Assembly (NCBI GenBank): GCA_030412805.1
Contig: JASJFJ010000001.1
Coordinates: 5,210,501 to 5,274,500, forward strand
Source of the DNA: Westerdykella aurantiaca
Lineage: Eukaryota > Ascomycota > Dothideomycetes > Pleosporales > Sporormiaceae
Reading direction: 5' to 3'
Length of the DNA: 64,000 bases
Shown here: piece after piece, positions 19,557 to 31,329 of the stretch
How positions within the stretch are numbered: position 1 is the stretch's first letter
How the letters are laid out: each line of letters opens with the position of its first letter
Position numbers and translations under genes: made by a program
Notes under the pieces: generated by a model
Databases searched by the model: none
What the model was told of the DNA's origin: nothing
What the model saw: only the letters and a program-made list of their open reading frames with translations

Positions 19557-22187
19557 TTACGACTCGTAGAATTTCCTCCCCTCCTCCTCCGTCACCTCGC
19601 TAGCAAAGCTCCTCTTCTTATCAATCAATCCATACTTGCTCCCCCGAACTCTCCACCACATCTCCCTCCTATCCCCATCCAACTCCCCTCCCAGCAACTG
19701 CCTCTTCAAATCCCTCACAAACGAATTCCAGATCCCTGGCTCTTCCAACTCTGCAAGCTCATCCCGCATCACGCGCATCGCCTCCAGGGCCCGCGAATAT
19801 CCCGTCTCGCCTATGGACTCTCGGATGATTTTGCGGATCTCGGCGCCCATGGAGGTGGCGGCGCCTTGGATGGATTCAAGGTCGTCGGTGGCGAGCAAGG
19901 CTTGTTTAAATGAGGGAACAAGGTTCTGGGGGTCGATCTTGATGCGCTTGGGGTTGCCTAGTAGTTCGTCGACGTCCAGACCAGACAAGGGCTTGTCGCG
20001 TTCTTCGCGGCGGCGTTTCCCGCGTCCCTTCTGCTTGGGGGGCACCTTCTTCACGCCGGCGGCCGATTTAAGGGCAGAGAGTTGGCGCTCTGTTCTTCCG
20101 AGGAGCTCGGGTGGTGGGTTGGAGAATTTCGTGAGGATAGGGGGAGGGTCGGGCAGACTGGCCGAACTCGTGTTCATTGCGCGCCAGCGGATGACCTGGT
20201 TGACGCGATGCAGGAGTGGGGAGTAGGTGTCCTCGAACTTCATGTATTCTGCTGGATTGCCTTCGTCGTCGCGGTCGAAGGCAGAGAGGTCCATGGCGTC
20301 GACGTAGTCACTCATAGCTTGCATAAGGTCTGTTGTCGGGAGGTCGCGGTGCTCGGTGAGCACTTTACCTGTGACGGTGAGTTTTGTATCCAGCGGAGGG
20401 AATTTGTAGCGACGGATGTCTTCCTCGAACGGAAGCTCCACATCGACGAGGCACTCGAGGTCAAGCTCAATGCGAGGTACTAGGAGGACGACGATGGGTG
20501 GTTTGTCGTCCTTTGGGACGAGACGAGCAACGGCGTAGCACTCTGCTTCGTAGAGGGCATGGATGAAGGAGGACAGCGCGAGTTCTGCGGCCTTATTGGC
20601 CTTCATCGGAAAGATCCAGTTCGTGCGGCTCATGGCGAGGTATCGTTCAAACTACATCTGTCAGTACTACGCGGTAACACCGAGGCTGCTTTGTGTACCT
20701 TGTCCGCCGCCACGAAGCCGATAATGTCTAGACACTGTTGCGTTTCTAGTTTAACGACATTGGATTCCGCGTCGCTGATATGGACCGCTGTGCGGCCATA
20801 TTCGAAACCACGCTCCAGCTCGTCCTGTTCCACATTCATCTTCGATCCTGGTGCATTTGGGTCCTCGACTTGGTAGATGCGCTGGCTCCGGACGGCGGCC
20901 AGTTGGCCTTCGCCTTCGGCCTCTTCCAGCGGCAGAGTCGCGGAAGACTGCGTACTCGGACCGGCTCCAGCCAGCTCCGCCCTATGGACGAACGAGCTTG
21001 CACTAGGGGGTTTCGCAACCATCGTACAAGGATAGCGCTCGACGTCGATTGTCAATGTCCCGTCATACTTTTCGCTGTCGCCCAGAGTAAGGGTTCCGCG
21101 GTAGCTAGGTACTGGCTTGGTCTCCTTGACACGGGGAATCTCCAGTTGCTCGACAGCCTCCGCTACGGTGCCGAAGACGCCTCCGCAATCCTCTTCGACG
21201 AACTTTCTGAGGATCTCCTCATTCTCCGCCTGCCAGGAGTCAATTTTGGCGTGAGATTACCAGGAGCTAACATACCTTGTGTGGATCCTTATCCTCCTCC
21301 TTGTATCCATTCTCAGGATCATCAAAATCAACCCCCCTGAACAGTTAGACTGCATCCGAAGACATGGAGCAATGTCGTCAATCACTCACAGGAGCGTCAG
21401 CTCAATATTCAACTCCTGCGACAGCTTCTTCGCAATATCTTCAGAGCCCGTCGTGTCAATGGCCCCCCGGCCGTCTGTCACGACATAGATGCGTCTAGCG
21501 AATGTGAGCAGGTCACCATTCTTTCCTCGAGTGCCCTTATCAATCATCTGCACCGCCACCGTGATTGCGCTCAGTACTATCAGACATGGTCAGCCGGTTT
21601 GCGTCATCACAAGATTGGTTTCCACGTCCTATCAGCTCTTTTTCCGGACGATGGGGATACTTACTGTCACCGTCGTTCGTCCGGCTAGGCTCCATCCGCG
21701 CCTGGATCTCGCGGACGTCTTTCAACAAGACCCTAAACGGGACCAGTCAGCCAAACATCTTTCAGTTAAAATCGAAGCTTCACTGGAAGCTTCACTGTTC
21801 CCGAAAACCACACTTACTGCTTCAAGCCAGTGAACACGTTGATATTCTCATACCCCTCCGCATCCTCCGCATCCAATATTCCCATTAGGTCCGTCTCTAC
21901 TTCCGCATCAGCATCGTTTCCCGCCACTCGCGGCGTATACTCACCGTCCGTCCTCACGCCGACGACACTCATCAACAACGTCCTTCTCCCCGTCGCGACC
22001 TAGATCATGTGACCCTCAGCAAACATTCCTTCCCAATTCATATCTCTCTCATACTTACCGTGGTCAGCATCTTATCCCAAATGAACTGCAAGGACCATTC
22101 TAGATTCGTCTGGTCGCGTCCATGCTCGTTTCTTCCCATGGTGTGGCCCAGGTCGACGATAAAGACCGTGGCCTCCTTTTGCGCCAT
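19557..22187 (-). CDS. ku80: ATP-dependent DNA helicase II subunit Ku80
   Basis: Seven minus-strand exons are inferred: 22059..22187, 21818..21999, 21665..21732, 21390..21576, 21276..21336, 20699..21229 and 19557..20651. Every junction has GT and AG, and the phases agree. The product is 750 residues (fungal Ku80 is usually about 700-730). The N-terminus MAQKEATVFIVDLGHTMG and the stretch ARRIYVVTDGRGAIDTTG belong to the von Willebrand A-like domain. The core beta-barrel follows (SEKYDGTLTIDVERYPC, then QVEDPNAPGSKMN), then FERYLAMSRTNWIFPMKAN and the helical C-terminal arm ending WWRVRGSKYGLIDKK. Ku80 pairs with Ku70, encircles broken DNA ends and starts non-homologous end joining; it also acts at telomeres. 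The C-terminal DNA-PKcs-binding motif of animals is absent, as in fungi generally. Confidence 0.94.
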
Positions 22188-22598
22188 GGCGGGCGAAGTG
22201 AGAAGAGGGCGAGGGAATAGGAAAGATGCAGAGGGGAAGGGAGGAATTATCAAGTGCAAGGGAGGGACAAACGAAGGAAGTCGAAAAAAAGAAAGGGAAA
22301 GGCATAGAAGAGATGGGTAGCCGTCAATGTGCAAACCAGATGAGGCGGATGCCTGAACTAGGGCACCCAGCACTTTAGGTGCGTGAGAGGATGACGCGCG
22401 TGCACGGACGTTGGGAGGCGCGATATCACCTGACATGCACACGGTGCAGATGTCTGTTCCCCAAGCATTTGAATCTTCAAGAAGCTCGATCACAGGCTAG
22501 GTAGCAGCATATATAGCTCTAAAAGCTATCTGAAAAAACGCTGTAAGGGACCAAATACCCTGTTAACAAGACCTCCCATGAAGAAGGATAACCACAGC
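22188..22598. other. Intergenic, Ku80 promoter
   Basis: The Ku80 promoter and leader lie between Ku80 and the upstream TMEM205-like gene on the same strand. The Ku80 leader sense strand is CT-rich. No separate gene is supported. Confidence 0.55.
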
Positions 22599-23195
22599 TT
22601 ATATCCGTAACCGTTGACCGAGCCAAAGTCCATACCACACCATCCCCACGATGCCGATCAGGTTCAGCAAACTACTCACCCCATGCAACATACCAAACTT
22701 CTTATTCAGAGCTTCCATCTCCTTGCTATGGGGTCCCTTGTCATAGCTCTTCTTCCCATCCCTCGTCTCCTGCTTCTTCCTCTCCTGCATGACTTGCGTG
22801 GTCGCTGGGCCGACGAACAGGAGATTGATGGCGCCGGTGATGAAGAGGGTACAGATGAGGGCGAGGGGAAGACGGTGTGGTGATGTGGAGGTGGAAGAAA
22901 GGAGCGTGCGCCAGCCGGGTGGATAAGTGAGCATCATGAGGACAGAAGTGGTGGTCTGCAGTGCAAAGTACACCGGGAAGGTATGCTTTTGCAATGTGCT
23001 GAATTGCGCGCGGGGCAGGACGCGGAAAGCGATGATGCCCGAGATGAAGGATTGGAAGAGGGTGCTGCCGATGAGGGCGCCATAGCTGAGAGAAGCCCCC
23101 AGTGGGTCAGCCTCTTGGTGTGACGAGGGAAAAGAGCGAGCTTACCTGAGTATGTGGTAGGCTGCTGGATCCTTGAGGGAGGACAAGGAAGACAT
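22599..23195 (-). CDS. TMEM205-like (DUF4149) membrane protein
   Basis: Exons 23146..23195 and 22599..23085 on the minus strand are joined over a 60-bp intron (GTAAGC...CTCAG, phase 2), giving 178 residues. The sequence has four likely membrane segments: YGALIGSTLFQSFISGIIAF, the YFALQTTTSVLMML region, PLALICTLFITGAINLLF and GVSSLLNLIGIVGMVWYGL. Conserved features of the TMEM205/DUF4149 family are visible, including the early G-S-x-x-Q, the PVYFALQ motif, GPATTQVMQERKKQE and LNKKFGMLHGVSSLLN. The molecular function of the family is poorly known; human TMEM205 is linked to platinum-drug resistance. It lies 411 bp upstream of Ku80 on the same strand, with no evidence that they are co-transcribed. 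Confidence 0.88.
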
Positions 23196-24208
23196 TGTAA
23201 CGTGAGGCGGCATAAACCCAGAGTAGTGGCGAAGAGGACCCCCAGGTGTAGCAACGGGGGTAGAGAAGGCTAGCTGACGTGACGTTTACTGTACTACACA
23301 GTAAAGCTGTAAGAAGACGCCACGGCTCCAACGACGCGTCTGGGTTAGAGGATGCTTCCTGTGGGTGTCAATATCGAGGAAGGTGGGGATGCCTCGCTCC
23401 GGATATAAAAGCTCGGAACGCGTCAGTTCTGTAATGAGCTCATCGTCTTGCGATGCGCTAGCCGAGACCCTTGGTTCGGAAGCGCCGAACCTCAGCCCGG
23501 AACTCAAACTGAGGGACAATCCGCACAGTTGCAATAATGGGCGAAGGAGAAATGCGTTTGCCCTCACTCGAGGGCCAAGTGCACCGATGTGGAAAGTCTC
23601 GGAGAGTTAAGAATGACGTAGGGATTCGTATAGACACCGCAACACCATACACTCCATCCCTAACGGTGGGAAACGCTCAACAAGCTATTCACTTTTGCGT
23701 CCTTTTGTCTCGCCTCCCAAAATCCCTCCAGATGCGTAGCAACATTGCAACAATATGCATGGGCCCCGCAGCAGGGACCGGGGATGAGTTCCGATGAATA
23801 TATACATGGAAAGGTAGAAAATAAAGCAGCGGGCCGGGTGTGTACACCTCAGGCCTGTGGGTATGAGACACGCGCATGACCATCAATCTGGCGTGCTATG
23901 AGCGAAGAAAAGTATAAAGGCAATGAAAGGGAAACACAGACAAAACATTAACGCGGCCGCTGGAATGAGGCCGGTGCAAGGAGCGTGGGTGGCAGTTGCG
24001 TAGGCCCGAAGCCGTGCAAAACATGCCACTTGGTTGGGTAGATACGGTGCGTCCGACAGGGCCTGCTGGATATACAAGGTGGGAGCAAAAGCGCTTGGCA
24101 TACGTAGCAAGCAGTGAAGGAAGGACACCGCTAACAAGTGCACACCGTCCTTGACAGGGGGGTGTGGTATAGATATGCGACTCTGGTCACATGAAGCAAG
24201 GCAGATCA
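23196..24208. other. Intergenic interval, no gene recognised
   Basis: This holds the promoter of the TMEM205-like gene and the 3' flank of the mucin-like gene. A TATA-like GGATATAAAAG at 23401-23411 points to the plus strand, but only a 58-codon ORF with no recognisable content follows it (MSSSSC, from about 23434). That ORF is not called. Confidence 0.5.
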
Positions 24209-25731
24209 TTACACATTCTCCGTGAAGCGGGAGCTCCGGGAGCCATCGTGCGAAGGATGGCTGCGCCCCAGGGTTGGTCTCGGAGGGACATCCGGGTTGG
24301 GGGTATGCGGGGGGCTGAAGGAGGAACCCCCATTGCGACTCGTACCCCATGGAGGAGCATCGTCGGGATGGTGGATGACAGGCGTCCTGGCTGGACTCGG
24401 CATGAACTTCTCTTTTGCGCCAATGGTTCCATACGATGCGGAGCCGCCAATCTCCTTCCCGAGCTCTTTACTGGAGGCCAGTCCTGGACCGCCATAGAAG
24501 CCTTGATCGTCGCGATAGAAGGAAGAGCCCGAAAGAGTCCCTTCCCCTCGAGCGAACTGTTCGGACGTCATGCCCTCACTGAACGCTGACGGCAGTTTAC
24601 GGCCCGAAATGCGTTGGAACCCACGCTCTCCTGTGGTGCTCGTTTCTGCCGTTGATCGCGAGGCCCCCGAGAAGCGGTTGAGGAACGCGGCGGCGCTGGC
24701 GGGCACAATACTGCTGCGCGTCGCCATCTGCTGGCCGGACGTTGCAATGGGCTCGCTGTCGGCGGTATCAACGCCAGAAAGCTGAAGAGCGCCCTTTCGC
24801 TTGTGCCTCTTGATCAAGAACAGGAGTAAGAACAGGAGGACGGCGGTGCCAGCAAGGCTGCCAATGACGCTCCCTATGACCTTTGGGGTCTCAAGGGGAG
24901 CCTTTCCAGCACTACCGCCCGCAGCGGAGTCACTCTCCACGGCTGGAGGGGCGGTCCCTGCCGGGCCAGGCGCCCAGACTTGTGGAGGGGATGTTGAAGT
25001 TGCTAGAACGGTGGTTGCTAGAACGGTGGTTGTCGAGGACTGGCTGGAAGATGACGGCAAGGTAGAAGACGACGTTGAAGAGGTCAGGGAGGTTGTCCTG
25101 CTCTCTGTCGACGTTGTACTGAGGGATGAAGTGGTGCCTGGCGGAGGTTAGACGAGACAGAGTCAATGAAGGCTTGGGGTGGCTTACTCGATGTGCTCGA
25201 GTTGAAAGCGAAGCTTGAAGGGAACTCTCGAACAGGGGCGGTGGGTGTGGGAGTCGGTACGGTAGCAGTATAAGTCGCACCTGACGTGGGTTCCTGCGCG
25301 GGGGGGATGGAGGGAACTCCAGATGGGAAGGGAAAAGCGGGTACGGGCGGGGGGTTGAGATCGCTCGGAAAGGGAGGGACTGCTGGAACGGAGGGTAAGA
25401 CTACCGGTTGGGGGAGTGTGCGGGTTTCCTGTGCGATGACCACGCCATTGTCGTCTACCGTAGCGACGACCTCGACGGCTACGACGACGGGGTCGGTTGA
25501 CTGGGCCTGTCGACGATGGAACAGATGATGGCGCCCCATGACGGGGCGGTCCGCCTGATCTCTAACCAGCTGGGGCTCGCCCGGTCTTCCTTCGATCTGT
25601 TCCTCGTGGGGTTGTTCTTGGACGATTTGGGCTGGATGTTGAGCTTTGGCTCGAGCGGGAAGGTCCTGGGCCAAGTGGCGGTAGCGCGCGTCGACTCTAG
25701 AAACCTTGGTCGGCTTGGTTGCCAGGTCCAT
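24209..25731 (-). CDS. Ser/Thr/Pro-rich single-pass membrane protein (mucin-like, SKG6/Axl2-like TM)
   Basis: Exons 25188..25731 and 24209..25137 on the minus strand are joined over a 50-bp GTAAGC...CTAAC...CCAG intron (phase 1), giving 490 residues. Residues 75-260 form a Pro-rich then Ser/Thr-rich extracellular-type stalk, starting after HHLFHRRQAQSTDPVVVAVE, which looks like a dibasic (Kex2-type) processing site. One strong transmembrane helix follows near 266-290 (VIGSVIGSLAGTAVLLFLLL then FLIKRHKRKG), with a basic stop-transfer. A cytoplasmic tail of about 200 residues ends PRPTLGRSHPSHDGS. Such proteins are typical fungal cell-wall/surface sensors or adhesin-like proteins, a role inferred here. 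The called start (first ATG of the open frame) has no signal peptide, so the true 5' end may lie further upstream with another exon. Confidence 0.72.
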
Positions 25732-26467
25732 CAGAACATTTAGGTGGCAATGGCAGCTCGTGCGCAAAAAGGATGGTTGTCAAGATGTGGGTGGCGAATG
25801 AATGGGGCGCTCGGTCGAGCGATGGATGGCATACGATGGAATGTATGGGAAGGAGCGTAACAAGTTGGGTGGCAGTCCTGACGGCGATGCAAAAGGAGTG
25901 GCGGATATGCTTCGTTGGAGAAGGTCCAGTCAATGGAAGCGATAATGGAGTTGTTTTAGTGTATGTGGTTGAGGGAGTGTGTCGAAACGAGCGGACGCCA
26001 GGTGGGCTGGCAGTGATGAGGAGGGCCTGGGGGGGGGTGGGTGATCAGCACTCCAATGATAGCGTTGCGGTTGATGTCGCTGTCGCTGGCGAAGGACGGG
26101 AGGTGTACACACCTAACTAAGCACGACACCAATTGAGCAGCATGTGCGCTGACTTGATTTCTCGCGATTTGAAGTTGGCGAGGCGGGCGGAGCGATGGCG
26201 TGGGCGAGAGGCAGATGCCCTGTGGTGGTCGTGGTGCAACAGCGGTCGGGGGTCCAGCGGTCGGGCGGATGACTTGGTACTCCCTCCAGGGCCGGCCGGG
26301 GTAGAAGCTGGACCTGAGAATTGGCGGATTGTCGACGTCGCAGCGGAGGTCGTGGTGGTGAGAGGAGGCCTCGCTCTTGTTTGGGGGGGGGGAGGGGAGG
26401 AAGGGGAGAGGGGAGGGGGCAGCAGAGGAAGAAGAGGAGGGCCAGGAGGGTTCAAACATAGTCTGGG

Positions 26468-26500
<33 letters not shown>
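26468..26500. repeat. (GGCACA)~5 tandem repeat
   Basis: This is a 6-bp unit repeated about five times in the divergent promoter interval. On the minus strand it encodes alternating Val-Pro in one frame. Confidence 0.9.
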
Positions 26501-26501
<1 letters not shown>

Positions 26502-27020
26502 GACGGCAGCTGGGCAGACAGACGGCAGGCACGCGAGAGCCAAAAGAGCCAGACAGCCAAAAGAGAAGAGGAGAAGAGCCCTGGAGGAGACGGAGAGAGT
26601 GGGCCACGGCGCGGGAGCGAACAGGATTTGCTGGCCAATCACGACCCCGGGATGACGGCCAACGAAATTGCGTCCCGAGGCGCACGGGCCACGAAACGAT
26701 TCTCAAGTGCTGAGGGTTCAGCGGACGGACCTGGATCGTCGCCCGACAGGGTTCAGGGATTCCAGCTGACAGGGTTCCGGGGGCTGCTCCGTGTAATAAT
26801 AACTGTGTAATAATCCCTTTTAGCAACACGCCTTGCCTGCTTCGAACATCTCCTGGCGCCCCCGTCGGACATGGAGTCTGGGCAATTGGCGATGCTCATC
26901 TCATCAACTCATCCTATCCCATTTCTTCCTGAGCCTGCGTGAGGTAAAAAAAAAAAAAAACTCGGAGGTGTGAGAGGGAGCGGAGAGAGGAGAGAGGAGA
27001 GAGGAGACAGGAGATGAGGC

Positions 27021-27070
27021 TACCTAGGTATACTCCGTACATACTGTATATATACCTAGATACCTAGGTT
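27021..27070. promoter_or_regulatory. Cluster of CCTAGG palindromes
   Basis: An exact TACCTAGGTA at 27021-27030, a half copy TACCTAG at 27053 and a 9/10 match TACCTAGGTT at 27061-27070 lie 435-484 bp upstream of the DUF676 hydrolase start. The intervening bases are AT-rich. The regulatory role is inferred. Confidence 0.5.
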
Positions 27071-27504
27071 GGCCTGGTTGGGCGCCATCAGGATTTAGCG
27101 GAAAGAGCGGGTGGGTCGTTTCCAACGTTCCATGCAGGCGTTTTCAAACAGGAACAACGCCAAGCTTTTCTAGAAATAACCGGGCCCTTGCCTGCTGCGG
27201 GTTAGCCGTTAGCCGCTTTGTCACGTGGACCGCGCCTGCTGCCCAAGGGGATGCAGCCCTCCAACCTCCAGTCCAGGACTCCAAGAGACGACCTGACCTT
27301 TGGAACCTTGGAACCTCCCAAAAAAAAAGTGTGTGGATGAGCTTCAATCCTTCACCACCTGGCCCGCGATGCAACAGAAACCGGCTTCCCCATACCACGC
27401 ACAACCGCCTGCCCCGAAGGCGCTGGTGCAACTTCAGCTGGATGTGAAGTGACTGCCCAGGTGCAATTTCGCAGCCACTCAATCACTTCTCTCCCCCAGC
27501 CATC

Positions 27505-29540
27505 ATGTCGTCATCAACCTTCATTCACCACAACAGTCCACCACCACCACCCCATGCTTCTGCGCAACCGCCTCCTCTGCCTCCGCGGCAGTCTGAGCCC
27601 TCCCTGGATGCCATGGCTTCCCACGATCCTCGCTCGTCCTCTACCCAGTCATTGACTCCTGCGCCCACCTCGCCCCATCCTGGCCGCCGCACCCTCTTAC
27701 TGGTCTACATCCATGGCTTCATGGGCGATGAGACCAGCTTCCAGAGCTTCCCCGCCCATCTCCACAATCTACTCTCCATAACCTTGGCCGAGTCCCATGT
27801 CGTGCATACCAAGATTTATCCCAGGTACAGGTCCCGCCACTCTCTCAAGGTTGCACGGGACCACTTCTCCACATGGTACGCTTCTGTCTGCCACTTTACC
27901 CATCTCCAACAATTAACCGCGATAGGCTCACTCCAAATGAGTCCCCCTCGACTGATGTAATACTACTAGGCCATTCAATGGGCGGTCTGGTCGCCGCCGA
28001 CATTGCCCTTCTCTTCAACCACAACATCATAGGCGTCGTCAACTTCGATGTCCCCTTTCTCGGAATGCACCCCGGCATTGTCAAAGCCGGACTGGGAAGC
28101 ATATTCAATCCGTGGCCTACCCCGGAAGACTCAGCCGACGACCCCGTCGGCAAGAAGCCAAGCAGAATGGACACCCTCTTCAACTCCAAGCCCGCAGATC
28201 CAAACTACGATCCTCGCTTCTCCAACGACGTCCATCTACCCGTCCGCAAAGGATGGCAGAACGCCCTTCATTTCGTCAATAAACATGCCGATGACCTCAT
28301 CTCGGCAGGTAAGGGTTTGGTAAAGTCCCATCTTCAATTCGGCGGCGCCATGGCAGACTACCGCGCACTCAAGGACCGCTATGCACGGATACGTGCGTTG
28401 GAAGAAGACGACGAGGCCCAGAGGAGGTCCGCCAATCCGCAAGTCCCTCATCCCCCCCGGATCCGCTTTGTCAACTACTACACTGCCAGCACTGGTCGGC
28501 CGAAGAAGCCCAAGACGTCCAAATCCCCCTCGCCGTCGCGGCCTGCTAGCAGGAACTTCGAGCCGCCAACTCTGGGCACGCCATCGTTTGCCTCAGGCCC
28601 CCAACTGGCATTGACGCATACCACTTCACATGGTACAGATGCCGTGAGCCCTCGCGTTTCCCTTGACGAGTACAGGGACAACGACATCGTGCCACTCGGT
28701 CCGCAAGAACCACTATCGCCGGTTGATGTAGACCAAGATACGACAGGCGATACTGGGTCCGGACCAAATCTGCCTCATATACCAGAGATGCCACCTGAGC
28801 CTCCCTTCGTGGACCCCACCCAATATCCAGACAGGGCAGAGCAAAAGGCCGCGGAGAGGGAATATGCTCAAGCACTCAAGGATTATAAACGCGCTGTCAA
28901 GGCTCGCAATGCAGTCCTCAAGGAGCGCGCAAAACTGGAGCAGAAGTGGGCGAAGCAACATCCGACACTATCCCCCAGTGACCCGACCATCTCCCCGGAG
29001 ACGCGGTCCCTTGACGTGCCAAACGAGTCTGACGATAGGAACGAGCAAGCTAGGGCCATAGAACGAAACCTACAATCTATGCGACTAGGCCCCCCCGCCG
29101 ACATTCCCACCAGCAATCCCCCTGGCCCCTATACCAATTACGTCTTCTCCCGCAGTACCATCATGGCCCAACCACCTCCAGAGGATAGCTCGTCGAATGG
29201 TGTGTCCGGCAATACGTCGTTCACCGACTCGACAACCACTCTCCAAATCCCCGACCCAAACAACACTGCCCCACAAGGCTCGACTTCCCTATCTCCTCCA
29301 AAGAAGATGCGCTATAAAAAGTTCTGCATGCTCCCTCCCAAGGATGCACACGGTAACAAGGACCCTACCTGGGTGCGTGTTTTCATGGAGAACATGGACG
29401 AGGTGGTTGCGCATACGAGCCTGTTCTTCGTTAGCGAGACGTATGAAAGGCTGGTCGGCGATGTGGGGGCGAGGATTGAGGAGTGGGTGAGGGAGTGCGA
29501 GAGTCTGCGGGTTGCGAGGGAAATGGAGGGGTGGGGCTAG
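27505..29540 (+). CDS. DUF676-type alpha/beta hydrolase (putative serine lipase/esterase)
   Basis: Exons 27505..27875 and 27926..29540 are joined over a 50-bp GTACGC...ATTAACC...ATAG intron that splits a Trp codon, giving 661 residues. The N-terminal 60 residues are Pro/Ser-rich. The hydrolase core begins TLLLVYIHGFMGDETSFQSF, containing the HG oxyanion motif near residue 70. The nucleophile elbow is DVILLGHSMGGLVAADIALL, with Ser141 in G-H-S-M-G. The C-terminal half is a long Pro/Ser-rich and coiled region with a KAAEREYAQALKDYKRAVKA helix. It ends in a conserved block starting KKFCMLPPKDAHGNKD and continuing with FFVSETYERLVGD. The substrate is unknown; relatives are annotated as lipase-like. 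The catalytic Asp and His could not be placed with certainty. The first ATG was used. Confidence 0.86.
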
Positions 29541-29739
29541 CGATTGATATTATTCAAGGGGACGGGGTGTTGCGTTTGAGGCGACGTTGCCGGAATGGTA
29601 ACGAGTGAGACTCCTCAATCGCGTTGGAATTGGGATGATACCCATTTGCTTTTCGCTCATACGTATACATTTCATGGATACAATCCATCTTCCACGATCT
29701 TCTCGCCCGACCCATCATCCATCCTCACGTTCTCCTCTC

Positions 29740-30262
29740 CTAACCGATCCACCACCATGCACACCCCATGGCCGCCCAGGCCCCCGCCAGCTGCCCTATC
29801 ATCGTGGCCTCCCTCTCCGACCCTCTGATAGCCTCATTGAACTTCTCGACAAAGGGAACCTTGGTCTGCGTCCGCTCGTTCCAGAATCCCGACATGTACC
29901 CCGATGCCGCTGCCAGAATCACGGTGTTGAGAGCGGCGACGGGGAGACGGTACGTAGCGGATGTTGGGGCGGGGAGGAAGAAGAGAGTGAGGGATGTGAG
30001 GAGGGAGAAGGCGAGCTACAGTATAGCCGTCAGCAAGTTGGGGGAAGAGCAAAGGGAAGGAGTGTACCGAAAGGACTCCGGCGGTCTGCGTCGTCCGTGT
30101 TTTCCTTAGTCTTTCTGCGGCAGTGGTGCTCCATTCGGCTGCGCGCTCTGCTTCGCGCTCGTAGGACAATAGGCGGTCTATGTTTTCCTTGGAGAGGTAT
30201 AGAGTGTACGTGGAGTAGGCCGCGAACGGGAGGAGCATGATGGTGGAGGGTAGAGACGACAT
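29740..30262 (-). CDS. Small fungal membrane protein of unknown function
   Basis: Exons 30068..30262 and 29740..30015 on the minus strand are joined over a 52-bp GTACAC...TAG intron in phase 0, giving 156 residues. Residues 1-20 are hydrophobic (MSSLPSTIMLLPFAAYSTYT). A charged stretch (YEREAERAAEWSTTAAERLR) follows. Hydrophobic segments then lie near 66-82 (LAFSLLTSLTLFFLPAP), 86-102 (LPVAALNTVILAAASGY) and 138-156, ending WAAMGCAWWWIG. The last two flank a soluble loop, FWNERTQTKVPFVEKFNEA. I do not recognise the family. Splicing is needed to join the two halves, and the spliced frame gives a coherent three- to four-segment membrane protein. It converges with the hydrolase gene (199 bp between stops) and diverges from EFM4 (323 bp). 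Confidence 0.75.
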
Positions 30263-30585
30263 CTTCGAGGCTGGAGGCTGAAATGTCGATTTGTACTTTG
30301 GAAAGTTGTTCGAACCGTGGGATTGAAGTTCGAGATGTTTAATGAACAACTGGTGGCTACGTCATTGCTCTCGCCCGCTCTCAGTGACAGGGGTTCAGGT
30401 ACTATCGATATCTAAAAGCCCAAGCAAAATCTGGACCGCCAAAACTCCCCCTCCATCGATCCCCACCCTCAGAAACTATTCGAGATCCCCGCTAAAGTTA
30501 ACGCATCACTCCTCTTCGACCACCACCCATATCCACGATCCAACTTTCCTTTCCCACCGATCCTAGTCCGAAAGAGTAGCCCGAC
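30263..30585. promoter_or_regulatory. Divergent promoter, small membrane protein / EFM4
   Basis: This 323-bp stretch lies between two divergent starts. An AT-rich patch occurs near 30280-30350. No TATA box is apparent. Confidence 0.5.
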
Positions 30586-31329
30586 ATGACCTCGTCTCCC
30601 CACCCTACCCACCTCGACCCCTCTGACCTAGGCACAAAATCCTACTGGGACAATGCCTACGCCCTCGAACGCAACAACTTCACATCCAACGCCGAAGACG
30701 AGGGCACGATATGGTTCTCCGATGCCGGTGCAGAAGAGCGCATGCTCGGCTTCCTGGAAGATCTATCCGACGAGGGGAAGCTCGTGAAAGAGGTCGGCGA
30801 GACGGACCACGTAGCAGCCACCAGATTCCTGGATCTGGGGACGGGCAACGGGCATTTGCTTTTCGCGCTGAGGGAAGATGGCTGGGACGGGGAGATGGTC
30901 GGGGTGGACTACTCGGCGGAGAGTGTAAGGTTGGCGGGGGACATCCGGTCGAACAAGGGGGAGGAATGCTCGGACATCGATTTCTCGGAATGGGATATTC
31001 TCAACCAAGAACCCGGCTCCTGGCTCAAGGACGGCTTCGACGTCGTCCTCGACAAGGGGACATTCGACGCTATCTGCCTTTCCCAGGAAACCGATACGCT
31101 GGGTCGCAGGATATGCGAGGGGTATAGGGAGAGGGTGGAGCCATTGGTGAAACCCGGCGGAAGGTTTCTGATCACGAGTTGCAATTGGACGGCGGAGGAG
31201 TTGCGGTCGTGGTTCGAGGGTGAGGGCAGTGGGATGTCGTATGAAGGGGCGGTGAAGTATCCGAGTTTTACGTTTGGGGGAAAGACAGGGTCAAGTGTGG
31301 TGACGTTGTGTTTTATGAGGAGGCACTGA
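30586..31329 (+). CDS. EFM4: eEF1A lysine methyltransferase EFM4 (METTL10-type)
   Basis: This is an intronless ORF of 247 residues, near the usual size (yeast Efm4 is about 257). It begins with the family motif LGTKSYWDNAYALERNNF. The class I SAM fold follows: FLDLGTGNGHLLFAL (motif I), VGVDYSAESVRLA (acidic loop) and FDVVLDKGTFDAICLS, the seven-beta-strand catalytic motif. A C-terminal LVKPGGRFLITSCNWTAEEL and SYEGAVKYPSFTFGG complete the family pattern. In yeast Efm4 methylates one lysine (K316) of translation elongation factor eEF1A; the substrate here is inferred. The gene ends 126 bp before the stop codon of the convergent EFM7-like gene, which in yeast also modifies eEF1A. Confidence 0.92.
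   Translation: MTSSPHPTHLDPSDLGTKSYWDNAYALERNNFTSNAEDEGTIWFSDAGAEERMLGFLEDLSDEGKLVKEVGETDHVAATRFLDLGTGNGHLLFALREDGWDGEMVGVDYSAESVRLAGDIRSNKGEECSDIDFSEWDILNQEPGSWLKDGFDVVLDKGTFDAICLSQETDTLGRRICEGYRERVEPLVKPGGRFLITSCNWTAEELRSWFEGEGSGMSYEGAVKYPSFTFGGKTGSSVVTLCFMRRH

Larger units (their letters stand above)
25732..27504. other. 1.8-kb divergent intergenic interval
   Basis: This lies between the mucin-like gene (minus) and the DUF676 hydrolase gene (plus). It holds a (GGCACA)n tandem at 26468-26500, an A15 tract at 26946-26960, GAGAGGA tandems at about 26982-27009, and a cluster of CCTAGG palindromes at 27021-27070. A minus-strand frame near 26450-26640 reads a hydrophobic, signal-like stretch (LLLFSFGCLALLALACLPSV). 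It could be an upstream exon of the mucin-like gene but cannot be joined to it with confidence. Confidence 0.5.

Noticed and set aside
23401..23608. TATA-like GGATATAAAAG followed by a 58-codon plus ORF
   Set aside because: The box and an ATG are correctly spaced, but the peptide (MSSSSC...) has no recognisable feature; too weak to call a gene.
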